Assembly (NCBI GenBank): GCA_910586275.1
Contig: CAJUIM010000002.1
Coordinates: forward strand, 1-64,000
Direction of reading: 5' to 3'
Origin: an uncultured Lachnospiraceae bacterium
Lineage (GTDB): Bacteria > Bacillota > Clostridia > Lachnospirales > Lachnospiraceae
DNA length: 64,000 nucleotides
Position numbers and translations under genes: made by a program. Of the stretch, positions 15,345 through 21,091 are shown in pieces. The stretch's first letter is position 1; every line of letters starts with the position of its first letter. The notes below the pieces were generated by a model that was not told the origin of the DNA, ran no database searches, and was given only the letters and a program-made list of their open reading frames with translations.

Positions 15345-15554
15345 TTCTTTTCCGTCAAGGCGGCAAGCGATATGTTGCGAAGGGTAATCGACTCTACTTG
15401 CACTTTCTTTCTCTACCAAAGAATGCGCACCGATTCCCTTCGCTGTATCTGCCGATTTGCAAAGTTCATAAAAAGTCAATCCTTCCTCTGCCGCAAGATT
15501 GATAATCTTCTTGGCAAACTCCTCTGTCTTTTCATAAAATTCTTTTCCTTCCAT
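15330..15554 (-). CDS. Hypothetical small phage protein
   Basis: 74 residues from MEGKEFYEKTEEFAKKI, start at 15554 chosen for GGTGAGGG 2-8 nt upstream. A helical N-terminal half resembles LTFYELCKSAD-type regulatory folds (EEGLTFYELCKSADTAKGI could be a degenerate helix-turn-helix). It convergently overlaps the 15153 gene. No assigned function. Confidence 0.55.
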   Translation of the reverse strand: MEGKEFYEKTEEFAKKIINLAAEEGLTFYELCKSADTAKGIGAHSLVEKESASRVDYPSQHIACRLDGKELFRD

Positions 15555-15570
15555 TTCCCTCACCTCCCCT

Positions 15571-15720
15571 CTACGCTTCCTGCAACTGCTTGTCTCTCTG
15601 ACTGTCCTTAGCAATCGCCATACCCTCAGCCACGCCGAGAATATAGTTCTGCTTGTCCTTATCCAACTTCGGAACGGTATCAGAAAGCCGTCTGATGATG
15701 TTTTTTTCTTTTTCGCTCAT
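15571..15720 (-). CDS. Small helical phage protein (MSEKEKxII type)
   Basis: 49 residues, MSEKEKNIIRRLSDTVPKL, then YILGVAEGMAIA. GGAGGTG lies 6 nt upstream of the ATG. This short protein type recurs in early regions of Clostridia phages, often just before a second small gene as here (15330-15554, 16 nt downstream). Function unknown. Confidence 0.65.
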   Translation of the reverse strand: MSEKEKNIIRRLSDTVPKLDKDKQNYILGVAEGMAIAKDSQRDKQLQEA

Positions 15721-15733
15721 AAGATGCACCTCC

Positions 15734-15785
15734 TTTAAAATTTCTTGATTTTGTGCTATCCTTTCGTTGCAGGCTCTGCCAAGCC
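15734..15785 (+). promoter_or_regulatory. Promoter and 5'-hairpin leader, copy 3
   Basis: Candidate TTTAAA (15734-15739), 17-nt spacer, TATCCT (15757-15762): weaker than the other copies. Nine bases on comes the hairpin GGCT (15772-15775), loop CTGCCA, AGCC (15782-15785), then AAGTATAAGAGAAAGGAG and the ATG at 15811. The loop differs from the 16342-16357 copy (CCGCCA) at a single base. Confidence 0.55.
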
Positions 15786-15810
15786 AAGTATAAGAGAAAG
15801 GAGTAGCATA

Positions 15811-15999
15811 ATGACTGATAACGAAAAACGCGCGCATGATATATCAATCGCATTATTGCCAAAGGCAATAGAATATGAATCAGCAAAAAATGCTCTGAGT
15901 AATAACACTGAAGAACGTGTTGACGCTTTCCGCATCTATATGGAAAATTACAAACATGCGCTAGACATGATTAACGCTGAATTTCCACACGATAAATAA
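15811..15999 (+). CDS. Small helical protein, rightward
   Basis: 62 residues (MTDNEKRAHDISIALLPKAI...), predicted as two helices with a YMENYKHALDMINAEFP ending. GAAAGGAG lies 7 nt before the ATG. It has its own promoter and is divergent from the 15571-15720 gene across 90 nt. The opening MT(D/E)xEKRAHD is seen in short Clostridia prophage proteins. Role unknown. Confidence 0.65.
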   Translation: MTDNEKRAHDISIALLPKAIEYESAKNALSNNTEERVDAFRIYMENYKHALDMINAEFPHDK

Positions 16000-16093
16000 C
16001 TTTATCCCCAAGCGTTACATCTACCAAAACTGGCTTCTTAGGCGTTCGCACCGCCTTTGAAGCCTTTTTCTTTTTCTTCTTTCCCACTTCCAT
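15971..16093 (-). CDS. Tiny lysine-rich protein
   Basis: 40 residues: a polylysine N-terminus (MEVGKKKKKKASKAV), then PVLVDVTLGDKVIYRVEIQ, a likely beta hairpin. GGAGG lies only 2 nt before the ATG, or 8 nt before a GTG two codons later that may be the true start. The last 29 nt overlap the convergent gene at 15811. It might bind nucleic acid through the lysines (inference only). Confidence 0.5.
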   Translation of the reverse strand: MEVGKKKKKKASKAVRTPKKPVLVDVTLGDKVIYRVEIQR

Positions 16094-16099
16094 CACCTC

Positions 16100-16285
16100 C
16101 TACTCCAAAAAAAAATACTCAATCGGCTTGCCGAAAAAATCAGCAACCTTTTTAAGTGTGTCAATTCTGGGGAACGACTTGTCCCATCTGCGAATAGTCG
16201 CATTGCCGATATTGCATTCTTTTTCTACCTTTGCAATGCTGACTCCTTTCTCTTTGCATAGGGATTCAATTTTTGCATATAACAA
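16100..16285 (-). CDS. Small XRE-type helix-turn-helix protein
   Basis: 61 residues, essentially only the DNA-binding domain: LCKEKGVSIAKVEKECNIGN, then TIRRWDKSFPRIDTLKKVAD and PIEYFFLE. GAGGAGGTG is 9 nt from the ATG. This type is common in Firmicutes phages as a Cro-like or activator protein. It is divergent from the zinc-ribbon gene at 16384, separated by a promoter with a 5' hairpin, which it might regulate. Confidence 0.75.
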   Translation of the reverse strand: MLYAKIESLCKEKGVSIAKVEKECNIGNATIRRWDKSFPRIDTLKKVADFFGKPIEYFFLE

Positions 16286-16303
16286 CTTCTCACCTCCTCG
16301 TTA

Positions 16304-16357
16304 TTGATATTTCCTATTTTCCCCTTTATAATTTAAGTACAGGCTCCCGCCAGAGCC
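16304..16357 (+). promoter_or_regulatory. Promoter and 5'-hairpin leader, copy 2
   Basis: TTGATA (16304-16309), 17-nt spacer, TATAAT (16327-16332), an almost ideal promoter. Nine bases on: GGCTC (16342-16346), loop CCGCCA, GAGCC (16353-16357), then AAGTATGAAGAAAGAGGAG to the ATG at 16384. Compared with copy 1 the stem bases differ but still pair, while the loop keeps the CCGnCA pattern. Confidence 0.75.
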
Positions 16358-16383
16358 AAGTATGAAGAAAGAGGAGAAAAAAC

Positions 16384-16587
16384 ATGACTAAATTTAAATT
16401 TTGCTGTGGTAAATGTGAAGAACAATTCAATGTAGAATTTAGGTATCTACTTGAAAAAAAACACATTTCCTGTCCTAACTGTTCTAATGTTCTTTCAGAC
16501 GATGGTTTGAAACATCTAAAAACGATTGCAACATCTCTGAAAGAATATGAAAAAATCTGCGAAGAGCAAACGGTTATTTCACTATGA
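16384..16587 (+). CDS. Small zinc-ribbon protein, rightward
   Basis: 67 residues. CGKCEEQF near residue 9 and CPNC near 31 form a one-zinc ribbon; the remainder is helical (LKHLKTIATSLKEYEKI). GAGGAG lies 7 nt before the ATG. Its own promoter and hairpin leader precede it. The 3' end overlaps the opposing gene at 16582 by 6 nt. Function unknown. Confidence 0.65.
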   Translation: MTKFKFCCGKCEEQFNVEFRYLLEKKHISCPNCSNVLSDDGLKHLKTIATSLKEYEKICEEQTVISL

Positions 16588-16749
16588 CGATTTGCTAAGC
16601 GAAATTTTTTGAAGTTCTACTTGTACATCACTCAAAAGTTCAAAAGCCTGCCCGAAAGTGACACCTTTTTTGCAAAATATTTTTATAATCTCGCGAACAA
16701 TTTCTATTTTTTCACTTTTGGGCAGTTCTTTTTCAAATACTACGTTCAC
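16582..16749 (-). CDS. Small helical phage protein, GTG start
   Basis: 55 residues if translation begins at GTG 16749 (VNVVFEKELPKSEKIEIVRE...), with GGAGG 8 nt upstream; the longer open frame to 16800 has no ribosome site. Two helices and a lysine-serine tail. Its leader carries a hairpin at 16773-16790 resembling those of the rightward small genes. Role unknown. Confidence 0.5.
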   Translation of the reverse strand: MNVVFEKELPKSEKIEIVREIIKIFCKKGVTFGQAFELLSDVQVELQKISLSKSS

Positions 16750-16772
16750 TTCCCTCACCTCCTCTCTATACC

Positions 16773-16790
16773 AGAACCTTGCCTGGCTCT
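16773..16790 (-). promoter_or_regulatory. Leader hairpin, leftward relative of the 5'-hairpin family
   Basis: On the minus strand AGAGCC, loop AGGCAA, GGTTCT (six pairs, one G-T), then GGTATAGAGAGGAGG. As in the rightward copies, a 6-nt loop is followed by a GTAT-purine stretch and the ribosome site. No clear promoter could be placed directly before it. Confidence 0.4.
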
Positions 16791-16886
16791 TTGTCTGCAA
16801 ATTTCGATTTCATAAATAAATCTTTAGAGAATCGCAATATATTGATTTAAAATATTATAAAATATCTATATATTGTGTTCTTAATA

Positions 16887-16915
16887 TTGACTTTCCAATA
16901 CTTTCCATGTACAAT
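16887..16915 (+). promoter_or_regulatory. Promoter of the YjzC-like gene
   Basis: TTGACT (16887-16892), 17-nt spacer, TACAAT (16910-16915), followed 45 nt later by the ATG at 16961. The upstream 80 nt are very AT-rich. Confidence 0.7.
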
Positions 16916-16960
16916 CGCCTTGTAACCAATATCTGTATATTAAAGAAAGGAATTTCAAAA

Positions 16961-17134
16961 ATGGCAAAAAGCACTATTTTACACAAGCCCGGCGAAGACA
17001 ATCAGCAAAAAGGCGAATACCTCGAAGTCGGCAAGCGTGGCGGTGCTGTTCGCAATGCCCGTCAAGTCACCATTGACCTAGGCGATAGGCTCCCACCTAC
17101 CCAAGAGGAAGGGCACCGATGGAAAAAGATTTAA
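16961..17134 (+). CDS. YjzC family protein
   Basis: 57 residues. The sequence runs STILHKPGEDNQQKGEYLEV, then RGG near 29, ARQVTIDLGDRLPPTQEEG and a HRWKK ending, the full pattern of the Bacillus YjzC family (PF14168), whose function is unsettled. It is monocistronic: own promoter at 16887 and an intrinsic terminator starting 7 nt after the stop. Finding it on the lysogeny strand suggests expression in the prophage state. Confidence 0.8.
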   Translation: MAKSTILHKPGEDNQQKGEYLEVGKRGGAVRNARQVTIDLGDRLPPTQEEGHRWKKI

Positions 17135-17140
17135 CCCTTG

Positions 17141-17170
17141 AAAGTCACTGTTTCCGGCAGTGACTTTTAT
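17141..17170 (+). terminator. Intrinsic terminator after the YjzC-like gene
   Basis: AAAGTCACTG (17141-17150) pairs perfectly with CAGTGACTTT (17158-17167) across a 7-nt loop, followed by a short T/A tail. The right arm also contains the stop codon of the opposing 17167-17286 gene, so it may work in both directions. Confidence 0.75.
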
Positions 17171-17286
17171 ATTTCAATCCGTTTCTTGCTGAAACAGTAG
17201 CAGTTTCCGAAAAGGTTAATCTGCAACCACGATTCAGCGTATCGCTTGTTATTCTCTGTGTATTTTGTTATGTAATGCTTTATCAA
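17167..17286 (-). CDS. Small phage protein with TTG start (IKHYITKYTEN type)
   Basis: 39 residues (TTG ATA AAG CAT..., IKHYITKYTENNKRYAESWL, then QINLFGNCYCFSKKRIE). I recognise this from short proteins of Clostridia prophages. AAAGGAG lies 8 nt before the TTG. The start codon overlaps the stop of the 17283 gene, indicating coupling. Strand-rich with a basic end; function unknown. Confidence 0.65.
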   Translation of the reverse strand: MIKHYITKYTENNKRYAESWLQINLFGNCYCFSKKRIEI

Positions 17287-17516
17287 GGTTCTCTCTCCTT
17301 TCTAATTCCATACAAATCATTGACATCTACGCCGATGGCAAAGGCTATTGAAGGAATATATTCAACTCTAAGAAGTTTTCTTCTATCATTTAAAATGTTG
17401 CTAAATTCCTGCGGCGTAAATCCTGCCTTTTCTGCAACAGCTTTCTGTTTCATTCCTTTGTCGGAAATAACGCTTTTAATATTGGAAATTACATCTTCAT
17501 AATTGCAAGTAATCAT
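17283..17516 (-). CDS. Cro-like XRE repressor, first lytic gene
   Basis: 77 residues from MITCNYEDVISNI; a start three codons earlier is possible, but GAGGAG would then touch the ATG. Helix-turn-helix at about 12-60: SVISDKGMKQKAVAEKAGFT, PQEFSNILNDRRKLLRVEY. It is the first gene of the leftward transcript that starts in the CI operator region, the position of Cro in lambdoid layouts. Its promoter is TTGACA, 17 nt, TAAAAT on the minus strand. Confidence 0.8.
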   Translation of the reverse strand: MITCNYEDVISNIKSVISDKGMKQKAVAEKAGFTPQEFSNILNDRRKLLRVEYIPSIAFAIGVDVNDLYGIRKEREP

Positions 17517-17534
17517 ATGTTTCATCTCCTCTCT

Positions 17535-17648
17535 TTGCAAGTTTCTTGTAACTATCTGTATTTTATATCATGCATCTTGTAATGTCAATAGTTTTTTACA
17601 AGTTCTTTGTAAATCATGTATTGACTTTTCGATACTTCTTGATATAAT
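17535..17648. promoter_or_regulatory. CI/Cro switch: divergent promoters with three operators
   Basis: Sites of 17 bp: TTGCAAGTTTCTTGTAA at 17535-17551, a weaker TATCATGCATCTTGTAA at 17566-17582, and TTACAAGTTCTTTGTAA at 17596-17612 (perfect TTACAA/TTGTAA). Centres are 31 and 30 bp apart, three helical turns each. Leftward promoter: -35 at 17583-17588, -10 at 17560-17565 (complement). Rightward promoter: TTGACT at 17621-17626, 16-nt spacer, TATAAT at 17643-17648. The middle site lies inside the leftward promoter spacer. Confidence 0.8.
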
Positions 17649-17668
17649 AATGTTGTGGAGGTGATTAA

Positions 17669-18157
17669 ATGAGTTTAGGCTCTAGGATAAAAGAGCGTCG
17701 GGAACAACTTAATTTATCAAGGAATGAGTTAGCAGAAAGAATAGGAGTAACATCATCCGCAATTGCAAATTATGAAAATGAAATTAGTTCTCCTAAAATT
17801 GAATTGATGTATAAATTATTTAATGCTCTTGGGTGTGATGCTAATTATTTGCATCAAGACGATATGAACGCTCTGGTTTATGAAAACACTGCAACTCCAG
17901 AAGAATTTGAAAATATTGTAAAAAAATACCGTGTCCTAGATACCCACGGAAAGAAAATGGTTGACTTCACACTAAACGAGGAATGGGAGCGGTCAACGTC
18001 GGAAACTAAAGTTGTACCAATGAATACAAAACAAGATACCGATTATCTTTTTGTAAAGGCCGCACATAATGATGCTGAAATTACCGATGAAGAATTAAAG
18101 AAAATGGAAAGGGACTCCGCTTTGATAGTGGAAATGGCAAAGAAAAAGAAACAATAG
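17669..18157 (+). CDS. CI-like phage repressor (XRE)
   Basis: 162 residues; GGAGGTG 7 nt before the ATG. Helix-turn-helix at about 5-60: KERREQLNLSRNELAERIGV, then SSAIANYENEISSPKIELMY. The rest is helical and charged, without the LexA-like S24 peptidase domain, so induction cannot be by RecA-stimulated self-cleavage. The next gene encodes an ImmA/IrrE-like protein, the usual partner of such short repressors, which inactivates them after DNA damage. It faces the three-operator region and should bind it. Confidence 0.85.
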   Translation: MSLGSRIKERREQLNLSRNELAERIGVTSSAIANYENEISSPKIELMYKLFNALGCDANYLHQDDMNALVYENTATPEEFENIVKKYRVLDTHGKKMVDFTLNEEWERSTSETKVVPMNTKQDTDYLFVKAAHNDAEITDEELKKMERDSALIVEMAKKKKQ

Positions 18158-18171
18158 AGGTGACAAGGGGA

Positions 18172-18645
18172 ATGAATCTATATGAACAGTGGCTGCAAAA
18201 AGCTGATGATATCGGATTGAACGTTGTGGAAAGCGTCCCATTTGAATCTCAAGCAAAGGGGCTTATCTGCGGCGACTGCATCGGATTGAATCAGAACATA
18301 GAAACAACAGCAGAAAAAGCTTGTGTTCTTGCTGAAGAGGTGATACATAACCAAATCAATGTAGGGAATATTCGTGACCAAAGATTATCAGGGAATGCTT
18401 GGCAAGAACGCAAGACAAGGAAAATTTTATATAAGCATTTGGCAGACATAAGAACCGTAGCCTATTTTTTAAAAATTGGATGCAAAAATTTAAGTGAAAT
18501 TGCTGACGAAATGGGTATAACAGAGGAACTACTTATGGAAGCAATCCATGGATATAAAGAAGAATATGGGATTTTTATTCCATTAGAAGATGATGTATTA
18601 TTTTTTGAACCAACGTTATATTTAAAAAGTCAGATTATGGGTTAA
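18172..18645 (+). CDS. ImmA/IrrE-like protein, variant metallopeptidase motif
   Basis: 157 residues from MNLYEQWLQKADDIGL (AGGGGA just before the ATG). Fold features match phage ImmA/IrrE: GLICGDCIGLN strand, then the helix EKACVLAEEVIH near 48-59 and VGNIRD. The usual motif HExxH is replaced by EEVIH: one histidine and the glutamates remain but the first histidine is missing. Many phage members read AEELGH here, so this is a subfamily trait further altered. It may still cut or bind the CI-like repressor encoded 14 nt upstream; activity is uncertain. Confidence 0.7.
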   Translation: MNLYEQWLQKADDIGLNVVESVPFESQAKGLICGDCIGLNQNIETTAEKACVLAEEVIHNQINVGNIRDQRLSGNAWQERKTRKILYKHLADIRTVAYFLKIGCKNLSEIADEMGITEELLMEAIHGYKEEYGIFIPLEDDVLFFEPTLYLKSQIMG

Positions 18646-18699
18646 ACCGCTACGGCGTTTTAATAAAAAATTCATGAGAAAAAAAGGAGGATTTTATTC

Positions 18700-19530
18700 A
18701 TGGCCATGATTTACTGTAAAGAATGTGGAAAGGAAATATCGGATAAAGCTGAAAAATGTCCGCATTGTGGATTTCCAATGAATCCACCAATTCAAAACAA
18801 TTACCAGACAGCAACACAAAACAATCAGAAAATTAAAAATTCCGGACTTGGAGTAGCTTCTCTCATATTATCTATATTGGGTTGTACATTTTGGCTTGGA
18901 ATTATATTTGCAATAATAGATCTTTGTAAGAAAGATGGCAAGAAGAAAACTTGCTCTATTATAGCACTGATTATTTCTGGTCTTTGGCTTATTATTGGCG
19001 TATCTAACATGGGAAATAGTGATAAACCGAAAAAAGTTGAAAATTCCAAGAATACTGTTATTGAAACAGATAATAATTCTGAAGAAGTGAAAACAAAAGA
19101 TTCTGAACCAGAAAAATCAGAAGATGAAAACAAAGAGATTGCTTTTAAAAAGGGAGAAATTGCTGAATTAAACGGAGTTCAAGTAGCTTTGACTGATTAT
19201 AAGGAAAGCACTGGAAGTGATTTTAATACCCCTACTGTTGGAAATGTATTTTTGATGGCAGAATTTGAGATTTCAAATAATACAGAAAAGGAATTGGCAA
19301 TTAGTAGCGTAATGAGTTTCGATGCATATGCGGATGATTATTCTTTAAATTATTCTTTTTCAGCACTTATGGAAAAAGACGGAAACCAGCTTGATGGTAC
19401 AATTGCCGCCGGAAAGAAAATGAAAGGCTGGATTGGATGGGAAGTTCCGCAGGATTATCAAAACGTGGAAATACATTTCACAGATAATGTATGGAGCAAT
19501 AATAAATTTGTGTTTTTGATTGAAAAATAA
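18700..19530 (+). CDS. Zinc-ribbon, DUF4190-like membrane and DUF4352 protein
   Basis: 276 residues. Residues 1-30 are a zinc ribbon (CKECGKEISDKAEKCPHCGF). Two membrane helices at about 48-105 (LGVASLILSILGCTFWLGI, SIIALIISGLWLIIG) match DUF4190. A disordered acidic linker follows, then an outer DUF4352-like beta domain (NGVQVALTDYKESTG..., MAEFEISNNTEKELAIS) of the kind found on exported Firmicutes lipoproteins. Placed between the immunity genes and the integrase it looks like lysogenic cargo acting at the cell surface; superinfection exclusion is one possibility. AAAAAGGAGG precedes the ATG. Confidence 0.75.
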   Translation: MAMIYCKECGKEISDKAEKCPHCGFPMNPPIQNNYQTATQNNQKIKNSGLGVASLILSILGCTFWLGIIFAIIDLCKKDGKKKTCSIIALIISGLWLIIGVSNMGNSDKPKKVENSKNTVIETDNNSEEVKTKDSEPEKSEDENKEIAFKKGEIAELNGVQVALTDYKESTGSDFNTPTVGNVFLMAEFEISNNTEKELAISSVMSFDAYADDYSLNYSFSALMEKDGNQLDGTIAAGKKMKGWIGWEVPQDYQNVEIHFTDNVWSNNKFVFLIEK

Positions 19531-19550
19531 TATTTATGATAAAAGTAAAA

Positions 19551-19578
19551 CCGCCCCGGCGACAACCGGAACGGCTTT
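19551..19578 (+). terminator. Probable terminator after the DUF4352 gene
   Basis: CCGCCCCGG (19551-19559) and CCGGAACGG (19566-19574) pair at seven of nine positions around a CGACAA loop, followed by CTTTAAAT. The inner mismatches and short T run make it a moderate candidate. Confidence 0.45.
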
Positions 19579-19586
19579 AAATAGAT

Positions 19587-19695
19587 ACCTAAAGATGATA
19601 CCTACACCCAAAAATATTGTATCATCTTTGGGTGCAGCTTGCAAGCGGATTTTCCGCGGGCTGTTATTTTTATACCCAAAAAGGAGGATGATACC
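19587..19695 (+). promoter_or_regulatory. Integrase leader with mutually exclusive hairpins
   Basis: Segment A (19587-19601, ACCTAAAGATGATAC) pairs over 15 positions (one G-T) with segment B (19619-19633, GTATCATCTTTGGGT). B also pairs with segment C next to the start: ACCCAAA (19674-19680) and GATGATAC (19687-19694), leaving AAGGAG, the ribosome site, as a bulge. So A:B frees and B:C traps the integrase start. A candidate promoter (TTGCAA at 19639-19644, 17 nt, TGTTAT at 19662-19667) would make an mRNA lacking A and B. The repeats may instead be protein sites on DNA. Confidence 0.55.
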
Positions 19696-20724
19696 ATGGC
19701 AAAGGCAAAGAAACTTCCGTCCGGGAACTGGCGGTGCCAAGTCTATGATTATACGGACGCGGCAGGAAAGCGGCATTACAAGTCTTTCACGGCAGGAACC
19801 AAAAGAGGGGCAGAGCATCTGGCCGCGGAATACGCGGACACAAAAAAGGAACGCCCAGAGCCGCTTAAGGTGACGGTTGGAGCCGCGCTGGACAATTACA
19901 TAGAGATTAAGGGAAACGTTCTTTCCCCCAGCACCATACGGGGATACAAGGCCATGAGGAGGAACATATATGCGGATATAGAAGAACTCTTGATGGAAAA
20001 CCTCACGCAGGAAACCGTGCAGATATGGGTGAATTCCCTTGCCGCAAAGAAGGATGCCAAGACGGTCAGGAACGCGCATGGGCTTCTGTCGGCCATGCTT
20101 TCGATATACATGCCTGATTTTACGCTTCGCACCGCGATGCCGAGGAAGCAGAAGGAGATCCCGTACATACCAACAGAAAGCGATATAAGGCTCATAGTGG
20201 AGTTTTTCAAGGAACATGATGCGGAAATGCTAAAGGCGGTTTATCTGGCCGCATTTGGCACGCTTCGGCGTTCGGAGATATGCGCATTGTCCGGAGAGGA
20301 CATAGAAGGGAACATAGTGCATGTTCACGCCGCCTTAGTGATGGACAAGGACGGGAACTGGATTAAAAAAACAACCAAGACGGCATCCAGCGACAGGTAC
20401 ATACCGATGCCGGAGTTCGTCATGGACGCCCTTCCGAGGAGCGGGGACATAGTTTCCATAAATCCGGCAGGCATCACGAAGAGGTTTTCCGCTGCTTTGA
20501 AAAGGCTCAAAGTTCCGCACTTCCGGTTCCATGACCTTCGCCATTACTCTGCCAGCATAATGCATGCCATAGGGATTCCGGACCAGTACATCATGCAGCG
20601 CGGCGGATGGAGTTCGGACGGGGTTTTAAAGGCCGTCTACCGAAACACCATGGATGATTACACTAAAAAATTCAGCAGCCAGATTAATGATTACTTTGAG
20701 AATGCAACACGAAATATCACATGA
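19696..20724 (+). CDS. int: Tyrosine-type phage integrase
   Basis: 342 residues; start at 19696 chosen for GGAGG 7 nt upstream, although the frame is open from 19639. Residues 1-50 resemble an arm-binding domain (LPSGNWRCQVYDY), 58-140 the SAM-like core-binding domain, and 155-342 the catalytic domain with Arg191/192 (TLRRSEICAL), Lys near 228, His279-x-x-Arg282 (HDLRH), Trp305 and Tyr315 (AVYRN). It inserts the phage at the tRNA-Ser 3' end, whose att site starts about 40 nt beyond the stop. Its codon third positions look more GC-rich than the neighbouring prophage genes, hinting at separate ancestry. Confidence 0.95.
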   Translation: MAKAKKLPSGNWRCQVYDYTDAAGKRHYKSFTAGTKRGAEHLAAEYADTKKERPEPLKVTVGAALDNYIEIKGNVLSPSTIRGYKAMRRNIYADIEELLMENLTQETVQIWVNSLAAKKDAKTVRNAHGLLSAMLSIYMPDFTLRTAMPRKQKEIPYIPTESDIRLIVEFFKEHDAEMLKAVYLAAFGTLRRSEICALSGEDIEGNIVHVHAALVMDKDGNWIKKTTKTASSDRYIPMPEFVMDALPRSGDIVSINPAGITKRFSAALKRLKVPHFRFHDLRHYSASIMHAIGIPDQYIMQRGGWSSDGVLKAVYRNTMDDYTKKFSSQINDYFENATRNIT

Positions 20725-20756
20725 TTTAAAAAACATTGAGATAATAAGGATTTTCT

Positions 20757-20792
20757 AGTAGTATATGCGGGTTCGAATCCCACACTCTCCGC
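20757..20792 (+). other. Prophage attachment site: 3' end of a tRNA-Ser gene
   Basis: From 20767 the sequence reads as the T arm and acceptor 3' strand of a tRNA: GGTTCGAATCCC, then ACTCTCC and G, matching serine tRNAs whose 5' acceptor strand is GGAGAGT. No 5' half precedes it; the integrase does. This is therefore the split att site at one prophage end. The intact tRNA should lie at the other end, left of this window. One T-stem position (C opposite A) is unpaired, as expected if one arm came from the phage. Confidence 0.75.
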
Positions 20793-20802
20793 TTTATTAT
20801 GC

Positions 20803-20854
20803 CCCCGGTATTTATGCCTGATGTTCAAGTATCCGCATAAATACCGGGGTTTTA
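20803..20854 (+). terminator. Strong intrinsic terminator after the tRNA fragment
   Basis: CCCCGGTATTTATGC (20803-20817) pairs perfectly with GCATAAATACCGGGG (20835-20849), 15 bp, followed by TTTT. It would have terminated the original tRNA-Ser transcript. Confidence 0.85.
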
Positions 20855-20887
20855 TATTATTGATTATCCATTGACTGACCCTAGTGA

Positions 20888-20977
20888 TTGACAGACAAAC
20901 AGTTCAACGGTTTTGTAAGCTTTCTGTTAGACGCTCTGAAAGATGCAATGGAAGAAAAGGAATGCGAGAAGAATGCT
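20888..20977 (+). pseudogene. Fragment of a phage-type small gene beyond the att site
   Basis: A TTG-started frame reads TDKQFNGFVSFLLDALKDAM and EEKECEKN, like the N-terminus of short phage proteins that begin MTDKQF. After about 28 codons it runs straight into the dispersed extragenic repeat (20978 on) and ends as meaningless residues at 21097. It lies outside the prophage boundary, so it is probably a leftover of an earlier integration at the same tRNA. Confidence 0.45.
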
Positions 20978-21083
20978 TGTGCCAAATTCAAGCTACATAG
21001 CCCACTATGCGCTCCTCATTTGGCACAAATCTCCCACAAAAGTGGCGCACATCTGCCGAACAGCAATTTTTTAACACGCTCTG
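20978..21083 (-). repeat. Dispersed extragenic repeat, copy 1 (most complete)
   Basis: Read on the minus strand from 21083: a GTGTTAAAAAATTGC start, CGGCAGATGTGCGCCAC, then GGGAGATTTGTGCC, and a closing hairpin in which ATTTGGCACA (21018-21027) pairs with TGTGCCAAAT (20978-20987) over 10 bp. Related blocks occur at 25587-25641, 49441-49500, 59530-59548 and 63981-64000. It begins 8 nt after the oleate hydratase stop, so the hairpin may also end that transcript. Confidence 0.7.
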
Positions 21084-21091
21084 CCCCGTCT

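Noticed and set aside
1..20724. Stop-codon reassignment in the phage, suggested by two in-frame stops with open continuation
   Set aside because: All large genes (terL, recT, HerA-like, int) end normally with mixed TAA, TAG and TGA and have no internal stops; the two cases are short and separate.
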